Assembly: GCF_001431625.1 (NCBI RefSeq)
Contig: NZ_LLXT01000156.1
Location: 1 to 37,225, forward strand
From: Stenotrophomonas geniculata ATCC 19374 = JCM 13324
GTDB taxonomy: Bacteria; Pseudomonadota; Gammaproteobacteria; Xanthomonadales; Xanthomonadaceae
Length of the DNA: 37,225 bases
Reading direction: 5' to 3'
A program made the translations under genes and the position numbers. The notes beneath the pieces are model-generated. The model was not told where the DNA came from. It did no database searches and saw only the letters and a program-made list of their open reading frames with translations. This document shows positions 30,213 to 37,225 of this stretch, piece after piece. Positions within the stretch are counted from its first letter, which is position 1. Each line of letters opens with the position of its first letter.

Positions 30213-31358
30213 TCAGGCGTACGCGTCCAGCAAACCGCGCTGGCGGATCAGCTGGGCCGACGACACACTGCCATCGCCCGGCGACGGTTCTCCGTCACCG
30301 GCCATGCCGGCGGCGCCGGATTGCCCCGTCGCATTGCCGTCACCGCCGGGGGCCTGGTGGCCGACATCGGCATGAGCAAGCTGGAAGCCCTGTTCGCCCA
30401 GCAGTTCACGCAGGCGTGGCAGGCTGCTTTCCAGTGCCTGGCGCACGTCCACATGCGGGCTGCTGAAGCTGGCGTGCACCTTGTCGCCGTTCAACTGCAG
30501 GCGCACGTCGACCGGACCCATGTCGTCCGGACTCAGCCGGATGTGGGCATGGCCGATCTTCTGGTCGGCCAGCCAACCCAGGCGCGCACCGATTGCCTGG
30601 TCGAAACCATCGTCGCCGAGCACCGGCTTCGGTGTCGGTTCGCCATTGAAGATGGCATTGCCCGTGGCCAGCGCGGCCTTCAGATCCTGCACAGCCGCGT
30701 TGCCCGGTGCATGCAGCAGCGGCGCCGTGGCGCGGTCGCCGATGAGGGTTGCGTCGCTGCCTTCACCGCGCTCGCCGCGCTTACCGGGCAGCACCAGCTC
30801 AGGCAACGGCAGAGTGGTCGCCTGGTCGGCCCCATTGGGGGCGTCGCCTTCGGCGGTGGCCGTAGCGGTTGCCGCTGCTGTGGAGGGCAGCGCTGCTGCG
30901 ACCGGCAGTGCAGCGGGCGAGGGCAGTGCGTTGCCGTCTGCATCGGTGGCCGTCGCCACTGCTGGCAGAGCGGCGGCAGGATCGGCAGGTGTCGGTACCG
31001 CCAGTACCAGTCCTGCCAGGCCGAGCGGCGGCCATGGGGCTTCCTCGGTCGTCGCCGAGGCGTCCTTTTCGGCAGCGGGCCTGGCTTGCACCGGGGGCAC
31101 CGTCGCCGCAGTCTCTTCGGGTACGACAGCGCTGTCCGGCCTGCGCTCGGCGCTGGACTGGCCATTGCTGTCGGATGCCGGCCCCTGTGCAGGCGACGTG
31201 GGCATGTTCGAGGGCCTGGAGGATCCATCGGCGCCCGGCGCACCACCCTGCAGCAGCTGGCTGAAATCCTTGCTGCCCTCACCGCGTGGCGCGCGCGTTG
31301 CGCTGCTGCCGGAATTCTGCGGCTGCGCGTTGGCGCTGCTGGCCAATGGCGCGGGCAT
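30213..31358 (-). CDS. fliK: Flagellar hook-length control protein FliK
   Basis: A 381-residue secreted ruler protein. The first 240 residues are Ala/Pro/Thr-rich and low in complexity. The C-terminal switch domain (about 260-360) has IGHAHIRLSPDDMGPVDVRL and FSSPHVDVRQALESSLPRLRELL and contacts FlhB. Both an ATG at 31358 and an adjacent GTG at 31361 could serve; the fliJ TGA overlaps either, and GGGAGG lies 10 nt before the ATG. It ends the first operon. Confidence 0.93.
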   Translation of the reverse strand: MPAPLASSANAQPQNSGSSATRAPRGEGSKDFSQLLQGGAPGADGSSRPSNMPTSPAQGPASDSNGQSSAERRPDSAVVPEETAATVPPVQARPAAEKDASATTEEAPWPPLGLAGLVLAVPTPADPAAALPAVATATDADGNALPSPAALPVAAALPSTAAATATATAEGDAPNGADQATTLPLPELVLPGKRGERGEGSDATLIGDRATAPLLHAPGNAAVQDLKAALATGNAIFNGEPTPKPVLGDDGFDQAIGARLGWLADQKIGHAHIRLSPDDMGPVDVRLQLNGDKVHASFSSPHVDVRQALESSLPRLRELLGEQGFQLAHADVGHQAPGGDGNATGQSGAAGMAGDGEPSPGDGSVSSAQLIRQRGLLDAYA

Positions 31359-31825
31359 CACGAGCGGCCTCCCTGCTCGGCGCCGTCCTGGTCTTCGATC
31401 TGTACCAGGCGGGCGCGGCGGGCACCGATGTCATCCATCTCGCGCTGGTCGCGGCGGTCCGTCACCACCTTCTCCTGTGCGCGGTAGCTGGCGGCCAGTT
31501 GTTCCAGCACGGCCTTGTCACGGCTGGCCAGGATCAGCCGGGCGCGCTCGGCTTCCACCTTCTCGCGGTTGCCATTGACCGTGGCCTGCTGCTGTTCGAC
31601 CGCACTGTCGAGGCGGTCGAGAAACGCGCGCCGGTTCAGCAGCTGCGCCGGGCTGGTCGCCGCCATCTGCGCATTCGCATACTCCTCGGCGTAGCGGCGC
31701 AGTTCGTCCAGTCGCGACAGATGGGTATCGAGCACGCGCTGGCGTTCGGCCAGATCGCGGGCCACCGCGTCCTCGTGTTCCTGGGCCCGCTTCAGCAGGG
31801 GATCGATGCGCTTGGACTGGTTCAT
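31358..31825 (-). CDS. fliJ: Flagellar export chaperone FliJ
   Basis: A 155-residue, nearly all-helical, coiled-coil protein (about 10-140) that links the FliI ring to FlhA, like the gamma stalk of F-ATPase. Sequence conservation is low as usual; position between fliI and fliK and the charged heptad pattern support the call. Confidence 0.9.
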   Translation of the reverse strand: MNQSKRIDPLLKRAQEHEDAVARDLAERQRVLDTHLSRLDELRRYAEEYANAQMAATSPAQLLNRRAFLDRLDSAVEQQQATVNGNREKVEAERARLILASRDKAVLEQLAASYRAQEKVVTDRRDQREMDDIGARRARLVQIEDQDGAEQGGRS

Positions 31826-31828
31826 GGC

Positions 31829-33214
31829 TTAACTCTCTTGTTCCACCAGGCGCTGCAGCGCCGCCTGGCTGTGCGGGAGATCTGCGGCCTTGGCAACGTC
31901 CTGGCCGAGGAACTCCATGATTTCCGGCCAGCGTTCCAGGGCTTCGTCGGTGGCCGCGTCGTTGCCGCGCTGGTAGGCACCGATGGCGATCAGGTCGCGG
32001 TTGGCCGAGTAGGCCGAGACCAGTCGCTTCAACTTGCGGATGCGCAGGCGCCACGGCTCGTCGGCGATTTCCGTGACCACACGGCTGACCGACGATTCGA
32101 CGTCGATGGCCGGGTAAAGGCCGCTGTCGGCCACGCGCCGCGAGAGCAGGATGTGGCCGTCGAGGATCGCGCGCGCTGCATCGGCGATCGGATCCTGCGG
32201 ATCATCGCCTTCGGTCAGCACCGTATAGAACGCGGTGATCGAGCCACGGCCCTTGGCGCCGTTGCCGGCGCGTTCGACCAGTGCCGGCAGCTTGGCGAAC
32301 ACCGACGGTGGGTAACCGCGGGTGGTCGGCGGCTCGCCGACCGACAGACCGATCTCGCGCTGCGCCTGGGCGAAGCGCGTCAGCGAGTCCATCAGCAGCA
32401 GCACGTTCAGGCCCTGGTCGCGGAACCATTCGGCGATGGCGGTGGCGCGGTAGGCGCCGTGCAGGCGTGCCAGCGGTGGCCGGTCGGCCGGGCTGGCCAC
32501 CACCACGGCGCGGCGCAGGCCTTCCTCGCCCAGCGTGGTTTCGACGAAATCACGGACTTCGCGGCCACGTTCACCGATCAGGCCGACCACGATCACGTCG
32601 GCGGCGGTGTAGCGGGTCATCATGCCCAGCAGCGTCGACTTGCCGACGCCGGAACCGGCGAACAGGCCGACACGCTGGCCGCGGCCGATCGGCAGCAGCG
32701 CGTTGATCGCACGCACGCCCACGTCCAGCGGCTGGGTGATCGGTTCACGTGCCAGCGGATTGATCGACACGCCGGCCATGCCGACATGGCCCTCGGCGCG
32801 GATCGGGCCCTTGCCGTCCAGCGGCACGCCGTCGCTGTCGATGACGCGGCCGAGCAGGCCTTCGCCCACTTCAACGCCGCCACGGCGTGCGGACGGCACC
32901 ACCCGTGCATTGGGCAGCAGGCCGTGCAGTTCCGCGCTCGGCATCAGGTAAGTGCGCTCGCCGGCGAAGCCGACCACTTCGGCATCGACCCAGCCACCAT
33001 CGACCACTTCCACCTTGCAGCTGGCACCCAGCGGCGCTTCGCAGCCGACCGCTTCCAGGGTCAGTCCGACCGCGCGGCGCAGCACGCCTTCGCGGATCAG
33101 GCCACGGCCATGGGCGGTATCCACGCGCAGGCCATCGAGCCGACGCGCCAGGCGCAGGTTGCGGGCGATGGCCCAGTCGGCCGGTGGCAGCGTCGGCTGC
33201 GGATCGGGGGTCAT
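31829..33214 (-). CDS. fliI: Flagellar export ATPase FliI
   Basis: A 461-residue F1-beta-like ATPase. The Walker A AGSGVGKST lies at 186-194, Walker B at VLLLMDSLTRFAQAQREI, followed by EPPTTRGYPPSVFAKLP and a glutamate finger in GLIGERGREVRDF. It drives early steps of export with FliH and FliJ. It overlaps the fliH stop by 4 bp. Confidence 0.97.
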   Translation of the reverse strand: MTPDPQPTLPPADWAIARNLRLARRLDGLRVDTAHGRGLIREGVLRRAVGLTLEAVGCEAPLGASCKVEVVDGGWVDAEVVGFAGERTYLMPSAELHGLLPNARVVPSARRGGVEVGEGLLGRVIDSDGVPLDGKGPIRAEGHVGMAGVSINPLAREPITQPLDVGVRAINALLPIGRGQRVGLFAGSGVGKSTLLGMMTRYTAADVIVVGLIGERGREVRDFVETTLGEEGLRRAVVVASPADRPPLARLHGAYRATAIAEWFRDQGLNVLLLMDSLTRFAQAQREIGLSVGEPPTTRGYPPSVFAKLPALVERAGNGAKGRGSITAFYTVLTEGDDPQDPIADAARAILDGHILLSRRVADSGLYPAIDVESSVSRVVTEIADEPWRLRIRKLKRLVSAYSANRDLIAIGAYQRGNDAATDEALERWPEIMEFLGQDVAKAADLPHSQAALQRLVEQES

Positions 33215-33852
33215 GCATTGGCTCCGGTCTGGCGGATCACCGCGTCCAGCGCGCCGCGCAGGCGGGCTTCCAGGGTGCCGTCGATGCGCACGGCTTCGGC
33301 GTGCACGCGAAGATCGCCGCGGCTGAGGCTGGTGTCTGGCACCAGGCGTTGTTGTGGCGGCAGGCTCAACAGCGGGGCGAGGGCGGCGATGTCGTCCGGG
33401 TGCAGTCGCACTTCGACCTCGCGGGTGCTGCCGCCCACCGCGTCGATCGCCTCACCGACCAGCTGTGCCAGCAGTGCCGGGTCAGCTTCATAGGCGCGGC
33501 CGACCAGCGCGCCAGCGATGCGTACCGCCAGTTCGCCCAGTGCGCCGACGACTTCGTTCTCCAGCCGCACCAGCGGTCGGCTGAAGTTGTCGAGGATGCC
33601 TTCGATCTGCGCGGCGAGGCGACGCACTTCCGCCTGTCCCTGGCCGTAACCTTCGCTATGGCCGTGTTGGAAGCCTTCCTTCTCGGCGCTGTCCTGGATG
33701 GCCTGGATTTCCTCCAGGGTCGGCAGCTGCAGCGGCGGCTCCGGCTCGTGCTCCGGGTCCGGCTCGGTGAGTTCGAACGCATCCTCCTGATCCAGCACCG
33801 GTTCGGGCTGGGCCAGCAGGTCCGGGGCAAGCCAGCGCACGACGTTGCTCAC
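33211..33852 (-). CDS. fliH: Flagellar export regulator FliH
   Basis: A 213-residue FliH. Acidic Pro-rich N-terminus (to about 50), then a Gly-x3-Gly-like helix region (EGFQHGHSEGYGQGQAEV) and a C-terminal domain homologous to the V-ATPase E subunit. It keeps FliI in check and links it to FliN. The start is GTG and overlaps the fliG stop. Confidence 0.93.
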   Translation of the reverse strand: MSNVVRWLAPDLLAQPEPVLDQEDAFELTEPDPEHEPEPPLQLPTLEEIQAIQDSAEKEGFQHGHSEGYGQGQAEVRRLAAQIEGILDNFSRPLVRLENEVVGALGELAVRIAGALVGRAYEADPALLAQLVGEAIDAVGGSTREVEVRLHPDDIAALAPLLSLPPQQRLVPDTSLSRGDLRVHAEAVRIDGTLEARLRGALDAVIRQTGANA

Positions 33853-34850
33853 AGCATGGCCTCCGCACTGCCACCGATGGTGACGGTGCCTTCATCGGCC
33901 ATGCGCTTGACGATGGCCAGGATCTCGCGCTGCGCGCCTTCCACGTCGGACAGGCGCACCGGGCCACGGGCTTCCATGTCTTCCAGCAGGATCTCGGCCG
34001 CGCGCTGCGACATGTTGCGGGTGATCTTGTCGCGCACCTTGATGTCGGCACCGCGCAGGGCCAGGCCCAGGCGCTCGCCGCTCACTTCGCGCAGCACCAG
34101 CTGCATCTCGCGGTCGTCCAGGTCCACCAGGTCGTCGAACACGAACATCAGGTCCTGGATGCGGTTGCTCAACGGCGCATCGATGCGGGCGATTTCGCCC
34201 AGGATCGCCTGGTCCTGGCCGCTGTCCATGAAGTTCAGGATGTTGGCCGCGCACTGCACGCCGCCGATGTTGGACGACTTCAGGTTCTGGTTGCCGGCGA
34301 ACTGGCGCTCCATGATCTCGTTGAGTTCATTGAGTGCGTTCGGCGGAATGCCGTCGAGCGTGGCGATGCGCAGCAGCACGTCCACGCGGGTGCGGTCCGG
34401 CAGCAGCTTCAGCGCGTCGGCGGCCTGGTCGGTTTCCAGGTGCGCCATCACGATAGCGATGATCTGCGGGTGCTCGTTGCGCACCAGATCGGCCACCGCG
34501 CGCGGGTCCATCCACTTCAGCGCGTCCAGCCCGGTGGTGTTGCGGCCGAGCAGGATGCGGTCGATCAGGTTGCCGGCCTTCTCGCTGCCCAGCGCCTGCA
34601 CCAGCATGTTGCGGATGTAGTCGTCCGAGCCCACGCCCAGCGAGGTCTTCGAGCCCAGTTCCTGGCCGAACTGGTCCATCACCCGTTCCACCTGTTCGCG
34701 GGTGATGTCGGTCATGGTGGCCATGGCGATGCCGATCTTCTGCACCTCCTTGGGTTCCATGTGGCGCAGCACTTCGGCTGCATCCAGCTCACCCAGGGAC
34801 AGCAGCAGCACGGCCGCGCGCTGCACGCCGGTCAGTTGTGCCTCAGTCAT
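33849..34850 (-). CDS. fliG: Flagellar motor switch protein FliG
   Basis: A 333-residue rotor protein with N, M and C domains. The M domain contains a recognisable EHPQIIAIVMAHL segment, and the C-terminal torque helix reads DLVDLDDREMQLVLREV, with the charged residues that face the stator. It connects the FliF ring to FliM. Its start overlaps fliF by 8 bp. Confidence 0.97.
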   Translation of the reverse strand: MTEAQLTGVQRAAVLLLSLGELDAAEVLRHMEPKEVQKIGIAMATMTDITREQVERVMDQFGQELGSKTSLGVGSDDYIRNMLVQALGSEKAGNLIDRILLGRNTTGLDALKWMDPRAVADLVRNEHPQIIAIVMAHLETDQAADALKLLPDRTRVDVLLRIATLDGIPPNALNELNEIMERQFAGNQNLKSSNIGGVQCAANILNFMDSGQDQAILGEIARIDAPLSNRIQDLMFVFDDLVDLDDREMQLVLREVSGERLGLALRGADIKVRDKITRNMSQRAAEILLEDMEARGPVRLSDVEGAQREILAIVKRMADEGTVTIGGSAEAML

Positions 34851-36489
34851 TGGCCACCCAGCCCTTGACCACCTGGGCCACGCGCTTGGAGTCGGTCTTC
34901 ACGGCTTCACGCGCCATCCGCAGTCGTTCCTCATATGAATCCACCGGCAGGGCCAGTGCATCCGGCCCGCCCAGGCTGGCCCGGTCGGCGCCCAGCGCCG
35001 GCAGCGGCATGCCATCGTCATCGACCAGCTGCACGTCCGCGGTGTGCGGTTCCAGTGCCTGTTCGTCGTTCTTCCTGTTCTGGCCGGTGATCGCACGCAA
35101 TGCCGGGCGCAGCACGCCGAACAGCAATGCCAGCACCACCACGGCGCCCAGCAGCATGCGGCCGGCATCGTGCACCCACGGCAGCTCCCACCAGGCCGGG
35201 CCTTCGACCGGCGTGGTATCACGCACGAACGGGGCGTTCATCACCGACACGGTATCGCCACGCTCGGCATTGAAACCGACGGCCTGCTTGACCAGTGCCT
35301 CGACGCGGGTCAATTCGGCGGCCGACAGCGGCTGCGGGCTGATCTTGCCGTTGGCACCGGCGCGCGGCACGTTGTCCACCAGGACCGCCACCGAGACGCG
35401 CTTGATGCGGCCCGCCGGCTGACGGGTGTGCTGCAGGGTGCGGTCCAGCTCGTAGTTGCGGGTCGCGTTCTTGCTGCTTTCGGTCGGCGCCTGCGCGGTG
35501 GCCGGCGCGGCCTGCTGGCCCGGCGGGCTGTTGCTGGTCGCGCCCGGCACGCCCTGCGGGCCCGGGGTGCTGGTGGTGTTCTCGCTCATCTGCTCGCTGC
35601 GCAGCTTCTGCGGTTCGCCGTTGTAGAGCTCACGGGCTTCCTCGGTTACCGAGAAATCCATGTCCACGCTCACTTCCGGGTTGACGCGGCCGGGGCCGGT
35701 CATCGGCTCCAGCAGCTCGCGGATGCGCTGGTTGAACGAGGTTTCCTGGCGGCGCACCTGTTCGAACTGGGCAGCGTTGACCGCCGCCTCACTGTTCGGG
35801 TCGCTGACGCTGAGCATGCGCCCGCTCTGGTCGACCACGGTCACCCGTTCCGGGGCGAGATCCGGGATGCTGGCCGCGACCATGTGCACGATGGCGTCCA
35901 CCTGGCTGCGTTCCAGCTGCTGGCCGCCACGCAGTTCCAGGGTCACCGAGGCGCTGGCCACGTCACGCTGGCGGGTGAAGGCGCTGGGCTTGGGAATGGC
36001 CAGGTGCACGCGCGAATCGCGCACCGGGCGCAGCGTGTTGATGGTGCGCGACAGCTCGGTTTCCAGCGCATGCTGGTAGCGCGCGCTTTCGACGAACTGG
36101 CTGACGCCGAAGCCCGGGTCGCGCTCCATCAGCTCGAAGCCGAGCTTGCCGCTGTCGGTCAGGCCGGAGCCGGCCAGCTTCAGGCGCGCGTCGTGCAGGT
36201 TCTTTTCCGGCACGGTGATGCCACCGGTGGCCGGGTCGAGCGCGAACGGAATCTGCGCGGCGCGCAGCAGGTCGGTCGCTTCAGCGGTCGCCTTCTGGTC
36301 CAGGCCGGTGTACAGCGGGACCATGCCCGGCTTCTGCGACCAGAAGAACACGGACAGGCCTGCCGCCACCGCCACCGCGATCATCGCCATCAGGCCCAGC
36401 CGACGGGTGATCTGCAGACTCTGCAGGCGGTCGAACCATTGCCCGGCCTTTTCGGCGTTCAGGCTGTCCTTGGAGAGCGTCAGTGCCAT
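34843..36489 (-). CDS. fliF: Flagellar MS-ring protein FliF
   Basis: A 548-residue ring protein with membrane helices near residues 31-51 and 440-462 and a large periplasmic ring-building region of the YscJ/FliF type (VPLYTGLDQKATAEATDLL; LAIPKPSAFTRQRDVASASV). The cytosolic tail binds FliG. It starts 13 nt after the fliE stop. Confidence 0.97.
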   Translation of the reverse strand: MALTLSKDSLNAEKAGQWFDRLQSLQITRRLGLMAMIAVAVAAGLSVFFWSQKPGMVPLYTGLDQKATAEATDLLRAAQIPFALDPATGGITVPEKNLHDARLKLAGSGLTDSGKLGFELMERDPGFGVSQFVESARYQHALETELSRTINTLRPVRDSRVHLAIPKPSAFTRQRDVASASVTLELRGGQQLERSQVDAIVHMVAASIPDLAPERVTVVDQSGRMLSVSDPNSEAAVNAAQFEQVRRQETSFNQRIRELLEPMTGPGRVNPEVSVDMDFSVTEEARELYNGEPQKLRSEQMSENTTSTPGPQGVPGATSNSPPGQQAAPATAQAPTESSKNATRNYELDRTLQHTRQPAGRIKRVSVAVLVDNVPRAGANGKISPQPLSAAELTRVEALVKQAVGFNAERGDTVSVMNAPFVRDTTPVEGPAWWELPWVHDAGRMLLGAVVVLALLFGVLRPALRAITGQNRKNDEQALEPHTADVQLVDDDGMPLPALGADRASLGGPDALALPVDSYEERLRMAREAVKTDSKRVAQVVKGWVAND

Positions 36490-36502
36490 GCGTCTCTATT
36501 CC

Positions 36503-36868
36503 TTACAGCGGCATGTTCATCACGTCCTGGTAAGCCTGGACGAGACGGTTGCGGACTTCCACGGTGGCGCGGAAGGCGATCTGGGACTGCTGCGAGGCGA
36601 CCATCACCTTGGCGAGGTCGGCGCTGGGGTCGCCCATTTCGAAGGCTTTGGCGAGGGCGCCGGATTTCTGTTGCGCATCGTTGACGCCGGCAATCGCACC
36701 ACGCAGGGTTTCGGTGAAGCTGGCCGGCTGGGCCTGCGGTGCGTCCAGCACCGTGCCCGGCAGGGCGTTGCTGCGCGGCGTTTCGCCCAGCGGGTTGAGC
36801 GCCGGCTGTCCCATCTGGGTCTGATAGGAGCGGATCTGCGAAAGGATCGAAGTGACGGAGTGGGACAT
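36503..36868 (-). CDS. fliE: Flagellar hook-basal body adaptor FliE
   Basis: A 121-residue rod adaptor that joins the MS ring to the rod. The C-terminus VASQQSQIAFRATVEVRNRLVQAYQDVMNMPL is typical of the family. The ATG at 36868 is chosen: the only longer start, a TTG at 36919, lies inside the sigma-54 promoter and upstream of the predicted transcript start. It heads fliE-F-G-H-I-J-K. Confidence 0.95.
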   Translation of the reverse strand: MSHSVTSILSQIRSYQTQMGQPALNPLGETPRSNALPGTVLDAPQAQPASFTETLRGAIAGVNDAQQKSGALAKAFEMGDPSADLAKVMVASQQSQIAFRATVEVRNRLVQAYQDVMNMPL

Positions 36869-36914
36869 CTGCAACGGTTCCAGAAACAGGGATGGGGTTG
36901 TCTGCTGGAGCCAG

Positions 36915-36930
36915 TGCAAGTGCCGTGCCG
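36915..36930 (-). promoter_or_regulatory. Sigma-54 promoter of fliE
   Basis: CGGCACGGCACTTGCA on the minus strand matches TGGCACG-N4-TTGCW at every base but the first. GG and GC are 10 bp apart. Predicted start near 36904, with a leader of about 36 nt. A palindrome (AAACCGGTTT) abuts it upstream. Confidence 0.9.
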
Positions 36931-36973
36931 AAACCGGTTTTCGGTTCAGTGAGGTGAGGGTGTGGGTGTGCTG

Positions 36974-36990
36974 GCAGGGCTGCGCCCTGC
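36974..36990. repeat. GCAGGGC hairpin
   Basis: GCAGGGC and GCCCTGC pair perfectly over 7 bp around TGC. It is followed after 11 nt by a short tandem repeat. The combination resembles an intergenic repeat seen in Stenotrophomonas and Xanthomonas, from memory. Confidence 0.6.
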
Positions 36991-37001
36991 ACCCGCCGAA
37001 G

Positions 37002-37022
37002 CAACGTCAACGTCAACGTCAA
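37002..37022. repeat. Tandem repeat CAACGT, three copies plus a partial
   Basis: Three perfect copies of the 6-bp unit CAACGT and a trailing CAA. Copy number in such tracts often varies between strains. Confidence 0.85.
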
Positions 37023-37075
37023 AGGCGGGGCATCTGTGGGTTGGCGGGGTGGGGCCGGGTGCGGGGGGCGCGCGT

Positions 37076-37098
37076 AAAACCCACCCTTGGGGGGTGGG
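37076..37098 (-). terminator. Intrinsic terminator of a gene beyond the window
   Basis: On the minus strand, CCCACCC and GGGTGGG form a 7-bp stem around 5 nt, followed by TTTTA. It should end a minus-strand transcript coming from beyond position 37225, isolating the fliE operon. Confidence 0.7.
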
Positions 37099-37169
37099 CG
37101 GCGGCATCCACGCCCCGGACACCCCCCCACCAAACCCACCCCCCCCCCGCCAGCTGGCCGCCGCTGTTG

Positions 37170-37193
37170 GTAGGGGCCGAGCGTTGGTCGGCC
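37170..37193 (+). repeat. SMAG-like palindrome near the window edge
   Basis: GTAG, then GGCCGA and TCGGCC as a 6-bp stem with a 7-nt loop. The head and the GTTGGTCGGCC tail fit the same family as the other GTAG repeats. Confidence 0.6.
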
Positions 37194-37225
37194 TGCTTCT
37201 ACTTGGTGGTGGTGGCCTGTGGCGG

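Larger units (their letters stand above)
36869..37225. other. Intergenic region upstream of fliE
   Basis: 357 bp without a gene. It holds the fliE promoter, a GCAGGGC hairpin with adjoining 6-bp tandem repeats, a terminator of an upstream minus-strand gene outside the window, several G or C runs including C10, and a SMAG-like repeat near the edge. Confidence 0.7.

Noticed and set aside
36974..37148. CRISPR-like array upstream of fliE
   Set aside because: The repeats are 6-bp units or single palindromes without regular spacers, and there are no cas genes.

Overview
The window is high-GC DNA in which every gene I can support lies on the minus strand. It looks like a member of the Xanthomonadaceae, most likely Stenotrophomonas. 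The reasons are the gene order (fliE to fliR, then a GGDEF/EAL gene, flhB-flhA-flhF-flhG-fliA, cheY-cheZ-cheA, motC-motD and ParC/ParP-like genes), the combination of sigma-54 and sigma-28 promoters, and short GTAG-headed palindromes that resemble the SMAG repeats of S. maltophilia. No rRNA, tRNA, CRISPR, phage or transposase gene was seen.

In the direction of transcription (high to low coordinates) the layout is as follows. (1) 36503-31358: fliE-F-G-H-I-J-K, covering the basal-body rod adaptor, MS ring, switch, export ATPase complex and hook-length control. A near-consensus sigma-54 promoter precedes fliE. (2) 30075-25890: fliL-M-N-O-P-Q-R, covering the stator helper, C ring and export gate, behind a second sigma-54 promoter. 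(3) 25725-23590: a membrane MHYT-GGDEF-EAL protein for cyclic-di-GMP turnover. (4) 23431-13918: flhB-flhA-flhF-flhG-fliA-cheY-cheZ-cheA behind a third sigma-54 promoter. (5) 13816-10195: motC-motD, a MinD/ParA-type ATPase and a ParP-like CheW-domain protein, with a sigma-28 promoter directly at motC. (6) 10082-7375: a STAS protein, a second CheY-like regulator and a second CheA, with a sigma-28 promoter. (7) 6988-182: two transducers, a YcgR-type PilZ flagellar brake, cheW and a small secreted OB-fold-like protein. Most of these have their own sigma-28 promoter.

The genes form a flagellar hierarchy. Sigma-54 promoters (fliE, fliL, flhB) drive the structural genes and fliA. FliA (sigma-28) then acts on at least six promoters in the same window, each with exactly 15 bp between the -35 and -10 boxes, and switches on the chemosensory and motor-control genes. 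FlhF/FlhG set flagellar pole and number, and the ParC/ParP-like pair probably places the chemosensory array at the same pole. The GGDEF/EAL protein and the PilZ protein suggest a cyclic-di-GMP brake on the motor.

The points most worth a second look are: two FliM-like CheY-docking motifs in the linker of the second CheA, which lacks a recognisable P2 domain; a three-copy EPTWDDLP motif in the ParP-like protein; a sigma-28 promoter so close to motC that its transcript would be leaderless; absence of cheB and cheR although both transducers end in a tether-like WQEF; a near-identical 650-bp stretch shared by the two transducers; and several repeat palindromes placed inside the operons, one of which supplies a stop codon.
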